Shown here in pieces: positions 38,001 to 64,000 of a stretch of 64,000 bases of DNA. The position numbers and the translations under genes were made by a program. The number at the start of each line of letters is the position of its first letter. The first letter of the stretch is position 1. The DNA is from Erpobdella octoculata (lineage: Eukaryota > Annelida > Clitellata > Hirudinida > Erpobdellidae): contig OZ022238.1 of assembly GCA_963978895.1 (NCBI GenBank), forward strand, positions 44,930,777-44,994,776, given 5' to 3'. The notes under the pieces are model-generated. The model was given only the letters and a program-made list of their open reading frames with translations. It searched no databases and was not told where the DNA came from.

Positions 38001-38444
38001 CAGATAGGAGAGCAGCTTTCTCCTTTCGTACCAAGATATTCTAGCACGATAAAATAAAAATAATTAACACATCAGCATATTTAAATTCGAGTTTATTAAA
38101 TTCAAACAAGAAAATGAATTGTAACAAAAGTCATCATACATCCTCTTGAGCTAATCCATTGTTGTTTGGTTGAACAAAAAACATATTTAACATGCTGAAC
38201 ATCCAGACTGTCAGTAAGAAGATGATGAGCAGCTTGGACCTATGAGTGAACATATACTTGCAGAAAACACGCAAAAAATTGAATGCCATATTCCGAATAT
38301 CACTGGCCTGGGAGAAAAAAATGCATCGATAAATACAATGAAATATTTATTAGCTTATTCAATTCTATTATTTTAATTTATTGAACAGAAAAAACTTACT
38401 CTGTCTGGTTGAATCTTGTTGTAGTTGTAGTATGACTCCCTCAT
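21220..38444 (-). CDS. MGAT5: MGAT5: alpha-1,6-mannosyl-glycoprotein beta-1,6-GlcNAc-transferase (GnT-V)
   Basis: GT18-family Golgi type II membrane enzyme that transfers GlcNAc from UDP-GlcNAc in beta-1,6 linkage to the core mannose of N-glycans. Exons: 38444-38400, 38307-38140, 38040-37956, 37871-37678, 36816-36727, 30763-30677, 30179-30015, [ambiguous, 30.0-26.2 kb], 26188-26086, 25939-25805, 24802-24666, 24026-23902, 23257-23102, 22743-22597, 22247-22119, 21847-21670, 21479-21220. All are in phase. A short cytoplasmic tail precedes the membrane anchor (LLIIFLLTVWMFSMLNMFFV) and a stem coiled coil. Diagnostic stretches are SDPCYASYGVDGSTC, GGPLGELVQWSD, LRIIDTFGTE, PDNSFMGFVVEQ, VKNHGIMSGADLQRLL, GLGFPYEGPAPLEAIAAGC, HPYAEDFIGEPHVFTVD and C-terminal CPCRKFVKGQMALCPDCL. 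About 760 residues, compared with about 740-790 in vertebrate MGAT5/MGAT5B. The sequence looks pre-duplicate, so an MGAT5B-type label is also possible. Confidence 0.96.
21930..22105. repeat. Minisatellite, CAATACATTCCATACAAACA type
   Basis: About six imperfect units mixing ACAAGAACAACAACTC and CAATACATTCCATACAAACA. The array starts within about 15-20 bases of the MGAT5 donor at 22118. Confidence 0.85.
22980..23048. repeat. (AAT)n microsatellite
   Basis: About 20 AAT copies in an MGAT5 intron, close to the donor of the 23257-23102 exon. Confidence 0.95.
23438..23915. repeat. 22-bp minisatellite of 22 units carrying the MGAT5 exon-intron junction
   Basis: Units are 20-22 bp and alternate CGTTCC and CGCTCC. 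All 22 units contain CACTTAC, which on the coding (minus) strand is GTAAGTG. The first unit in transcript order is the real exon end and donor at 23902/23901 (ATGTGGAGC then GTAAGTGGG), so the unit is a copy of an exon-intron junction. Plus-strand open frames (PTYVPHMSHL-type) are artefacts. See findings. Confidence 0.95.
26751..26781. repeat. G-rich tract (possible G-quadruplex)
   Basis: A run of about 14 G followed by AGGGGGGTGGGGGTGG on the plus strand, inside an MGAT5 intron. It would be C-rich in the transcript. Confidence 0.8.
27455..27545. repeat. (CAT)n with ATTATATT interruptions
   Basis: ATC triplets interrupted three times by ATTATATTC. The Asp-rich minus frame is continuous with the candidate KISSAYEDY exon piece, so an Asp-rich read-through is possible but unlikely. 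Confidence 0.85.
29825..30007. repeat. About 20-bp minisatellite, 9 copies, next to an MGAT5 donor
   Basis: Units of the form CCCTACCATTCGATCCCCAA start within about 10 bases of the donor at 30014. On the transcript strand each unit includes ATGGTAGGG, itself donor-like. Confidence 0.92.
31338..31452. repeat. (GTAT)n tetranucleotide repeat
   Basis: About 20 or more GTAT copies with a few interruptions, in the large MGAT5 intron (36727 to 30763). Confidence 0.95.
32500..32602. repeat. Dispersed repeat with CAAGCAAGCAAGCAA tail (copy 1)
   Basis: TTTCAGCTTGATTGGATAAC and a CAAGCAAGCAAGC tail. A second copy with TTCAGCTTGATTGGACGATG and the same tail lies at 59740-59845. The shared order of blocks suggests a dispersed transposon-derived family. 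Confidence 0.55.
33328..34125 (-). mobile_element. Non-LTR retrotransposon reverse transcriptase, defective
   Basis: Minus-strand frames read an RT N-terminal segment (FEYSFKSGVLLQCWKKAYVL, then DPNNYRPISLTSTSC). They jump directly to the thumb region (IRDLGVVVDSKLRFDKHI, LEFCSEAWSPHLKYLCDDIE, VQRCFTKRLEG) and, after a frameshift near 33590, to the C-terminus (RTRGHPYNLYKIPSSSDW, FFTNRIVEAWSNLSPSVV, FKTRLKEHL). The catalytic Tyr-Ala-Asp-Asp region is absent, so there is an internal deletion. The layout fits the CR1/L2/jockey-type group. It sits in the largest MGAT5 intron and is inactive as it stands. Confidence 0.85.
34160..34628 (+). mobile_element. Non-LTR retrotransposon 3' end, opposite orientation
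   Basis: Plus-strand reading gives the conserved LINE C-terminus (QATRGHCYKLRSGLHKI, KFFFSNRIIKSWNALPHDVV, SRFRCLINETDLSKFL) and a stop at 34396. The 3' UTR follows, with a segment of about 75 bp duplicated in tandem (34389-34540), ending in an (AAAT)n tail. It is about 45 bases from the minus-strand RT fragment, so two LINE pieces lie head to head. Confidence 0.8.
34628..34905. repeat. 20-bp minisatellite, about 14 copies
   Basis: Tandem AGTTTTAATTAAAGTTAAAT directly after the (AAAT)n tail of the LINE fragment. The same TTTTAATTAAAGTT motif occurs once at about 34120-34150 between the two LINE pieces, suggesting it seeded the array. Confidence 0.95.
36130..36400. repeat. About 25-bp minisatellite, 10-11 copies
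   Basis: Units containing ATTATTTCATTAAAAAACAA with A/G and length variation. Intronic (MGAT5). Confidence 0.93.
37497..37652. repeat. T-rich minisatellite, about 6 copies
   Basis: Units of AAATTTATTAAACATTTTTT of 23-25 bp, starting about 25 bases downstream of the MGAT5 donor at 37677. Confidence 0.9.
38140..38307 (-). other. MGAT5: MGAT5 signal-anchor exon
   Basis: This 56-codon exon follows the first exon (MRESYYNYNKIQPDR) in phase. It encodes a basic cytoplasmic segment (FTHRSK) and a roughly 20-residue hydrophobic segment, as expected of a type II Golgi signal anchor. The next two exons (38040-37956 and 37871-37678) encode the charged stem, including RLDKLEKKVETFRALLKIED. The 37956 donor is weak: GTTTGA fits the phase, and a GC donor 8 bases upstream would also fit. 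Confidence 0.85.
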
Positions 38445-38951
38445 ACTATGTAATTTAAGGACCTTACTTATGGTAAGGTTGAATAGAAATAATAAAAAAT
38501 CTTCTAACACGAGAAATAGTTATATAGCACAATCAACATTGCCGTTCAGACTGAAACTAAAAACTAACATAAAAAACTACAACTACACAGCTGGACAGGT
38601 ACAGAGTACAGTAGTAAAGCAAATTAATTAACTCTTTTAAACTTTATTTATTCACTCTCTAAAAGTTGTCTTCTAAATTAAAAATCACTCTACAATTCTA
38701 AAATATATCTACAAAAAAATCTACATACAATACAATACAAGCTTGGTTCCCGGCGTTAACATATTCCAATCGCGGGAGTAAGAATTTGTACACTAGATAA
38801 TTGGGTTATTCGGCGCTTCTACAACCACGAGTAATACCCAGTTGTCTTTTATTCCGTTTGTAATTATTGTAAACAGCAATAATTAGCGCTTCGCCAATAC
38901 ACGAGCTCGAGGCAAATAACAGAATGAGGCCAGTCATTGCCTGTAGCAGGC

Positions 38952-39019
<68 letters not shown>

Positions 39020-39627
39020 AATGATTATTATGTTAAAAAATTTCACATGGTAAACTTCAAAATCCAGTTTTCAACATGTTCTGGTAGCCGCTAGAATCTA
39101 TCGCCTACTTAAACGGTTTGTCGTATAGCAAAAACAACTTTTTTTAACATTAAAAACAACAGCGCGTCAAGTTCAATAGGAATACAAGTTATGATATTGA
39201 ATTTTTTTGAACTTTTTCTGAAAAATTAAAAAAAACAGTTTACTATCAATTCCAGTGCTGAAAGAGTGATTATTATGTACAAAGCAGTGTCATATATGGG
39301 CAGTGTTTAATGCTGCCCCCAAAAAGGACCACTTCCTAAGAAGAAAAACATAACAGTAGAAAAATGTGTCTACTCTCAATCGCTGTCAATATTTATATTG
39401 TTATTGTTTAGAACCGTTTTGGCAGAACTTTCTCATCAACTTTCTCATTCTTCTAATGTCACGCGATTTGTTTGGATTGTGACTTTCCTGCGTTCTGTCA
39501 GATTTGTTTAGTACACGAATAAAATAAAAATAAGTTGTTGATTATACATATCATTGTATTTTATCGGTTGTGCAAAATCCGATATCGAAATACATTGTTA
39601 CTCTTCTTTGCAAAAAAAATTAGAGGA

Positions 39628-40000
39628 GTGACCCCAAAATTGAACAAGTTTATTTCAATTTATTTCATGATTCAGAGTTTTAATAAGGAGGATTTGTGCT
39701 TTATGTTAAAGTGAAAATACTTGGAATTTTTCATTTCATTTGATTAAGAATAAGAACTTCAGCCTCCGCAGCGACCCCAAAAATTGAAAAAGTTTATTTC
39801 AATTTATTTCACAATTTTTTTTCATGATTCAGAGTTCTAATAGGGGAGGATTTGTGGCTTATATTAAAGTAAAAATACGTGGAATATTTCATTTCATTTG
39901 ATAAAATCTTCAGCCTCTGCAGTGACCCCAAAAATTGAAAAAGTTTATTACAATTTTTTTGCAAAAATATTTTTTTTCATTATTCAGAGTTCTAATTGTG
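39628..40000. repeat. Three diverged direct repeats of about 145 bp
   Basis: Each unit carries GACCCCAAAAATTGAAAAAG, then TTTATTTCAATTTATTTCA, a CATGATTCAGAGTT segment, TTTGTG, and TTTCATTTCATTTGAT. The third unit is cut short. Confidence 0.8.
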
Positions 40001-40240
40001 GCTCTATTGATTTAAAGAAAAAATGTTGAAGAGACACTTTGTCTACAAAAAGACAGCCAATGTAAGAAATTGTAACAGTAAAAGAAAAAGGTTAAGAGAC
40101 AGTTATTTAATGTTTTGAAAAGCAATTGATATGATAACTTAATATTACAAGAAGCAAACAATAATTTCAATGCTTTAATATTTATATTATTTATATTACA
40201 ATCAGACAAGAAATAGCAAAAAATTTTTTAAATCATGACA

Positions 40241-40304
<64 letters not shown>

Positions 40305-40639
40305 ACAACTGGAGTTATGTAAAGATAAATAAAACATTAGAATATTTTGAAATGCAATCAAGTTTCACCTGAATGAGGATGATGTTACCTGCATCGATAA
40401 CAACAATCAGGTAATAAAACAAATGCACTCGATTAGCAGCAGTGGAAGAGAAATTTAATAATATTCCCGATAACAAAATAAATTATAATTTATGATACAA
40501 AATTACTTGTGGGCGTGGTTTTGAAATTAAAAGAAAACAAAACCACACTCGTACGATCGAGAACAAAAACATGATTAAGCGTTTTAAAACAAGTTCGTAT
40601 CACAATTGAAACACCAAATTTAAAAATAAATCATTCAAA

Positions 40640-40695
40640 CCTCGCTGCGCCGGGTGGATCGGCGGATGCGCACGTGTTTGCACGTTTGAGTGAAT
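40640..40695 (-). promoter_or_regulatory. Candidate MGAT5 promoter / non-coding first exon
   Basis: A local CpG-rich island (GCTGCGCCGGG, GGCGGATGCG, CACGTG E-box at 40671-40676) in otherwise AT-rich DNA, about 2.2 kb upstream of the MGAT5 ATG. On the minus strand GCGCAGCGAG is followed by GTTTGA, a possible donor for a 5' UTR exon. This is inference from composition only. Confidence 0.3.
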
Positions 40696-41091
40696 TCTTT
40701 TAATATTTTTGTTTCGTAAAGCACTTCAGAATAATAACTTTAAAATAACCGTTAGATGTGTTTAACTCGAGGAGGAAACAAGGAGGACAGCAACGAAGAC
40801 GAAAAACAAAAATAAAACTTTAAAATGGAATGAAAGAAGAGCGAAACGAACGAATTGATGTTAAGCATACAAACAATCGAATTCTTTGATGTTACAAAAA
40901 TTAATTAACAATTAAATATATTAAATATCTGTAAAATTGAAAACAAAAATTAATCGTTAAAACCCGAATGATCAAGTAGTTCAAGTACAACATGGAATGT
41001 ACAGACAAAAAAAATGAGAAATCACATTTTTGAAACACACACACACAAGGAAATGTTTTGCATAGAACACAAAGCATCACAGTCCTTGAAC

Positions 41092-63951
<22,860 letters not shown>

Positions 63952-64000
63952 CTGGAATATATATTTGTTTTGAAGATAATTATAATAAAAAAAGAATTAT

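Larger units (their letters stand above)
38445..41091. other. Intergenic region between NBEAL stop and MGAT5 start
   Basis: No coding gene is visible. It should hold the NBEAL 3' UTR (below 41091) and the 5' UTR and promoter of MGAT5 (above 38444). Contents include a (TA)n tract at 38956-39015 and an (ATT)n tract at 40238-40302. Three diverged direct repeats with GTGACCCCAAAATTGAA-type text start near 39630, 39772 and 39922. A CpG-richer patch lies at 40640-40690. Confidence 0.6.

Overview
This is a eukaryotic nuclear window from an AT-rich, repeat-rich animal genome. Genes are split into many small exons with GT-AG introns, and the coding content is typical of a bilaterian invertebrate. A lophotrochozoan such as an annelid or mollusc is plausible, but the sequence does not settle the phylum. 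All three protein-coding genes lie on the minus strand, so reading them 5' to 3' means going from high to low coordinates. Gene models come from reading conserved protein segments, GT/AG sites and codon-phase continuity by eye. Layout: (1) 380-13178, a gene for a protein with a coiled-coil N-terminus and a long Ser/Lys-rich C-terminal exon, built from six phase-compatible exons and running off the left edge; not recognised as a known family. (2) 16694-18968, a non-coding RNA locus: two full-length, divergently oriented 7SL (SRP) RNA genes that look identical by eye, plus a third 5'-only copy, inside nested inverted repeats. (3) 21220-38444, a complete or nearly complete MGAT5 gene (alpha-1,6-mannosylglycoprotein 6-beta-N-acetylglucosaminyltransferase, a Golgi enzyme that branches N-glycans). 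Sixteen exons are placed confidently and one short region between 30.0 and 26.2 kb is ambiguous. (4) 41092-63951, a neurobeachin-like gene (NBEAL1/NBEAL2 type) with 49 exons in the window and about 2,314 residues, ending in the ConA/LamG-like, PH, BEACH and WD40 modules. Its N-terminus lies beyond the right edge. The three genes do not form a pathway; they are ordinary neighbours, although MGAT5 and NBEAL both act in the secretory/endomembrane system. Between and inside the genes are many microsatellites and minisatellites, fragments of non-LTR retrotransposons, a candidate terminal-inverted-repeat element, a Helitron-like end and several dispersed repeats. The most unusual features are: (a) the palindromic 7SL cluster, in which the RNA is conserved far better than its flanks; and (b) minisatellites that have copied exon-intron junctions. 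A 22-copy array downstream of one MGAT5 exon repeats its GTAAGT splice donor in every unit, and a roughly 7-copy array does the same for an NBEAL exon. Several other arrays also begin within a few tens of bases of splice donors. No CRISPR array, operon, virus or bacterial-type system was seen.
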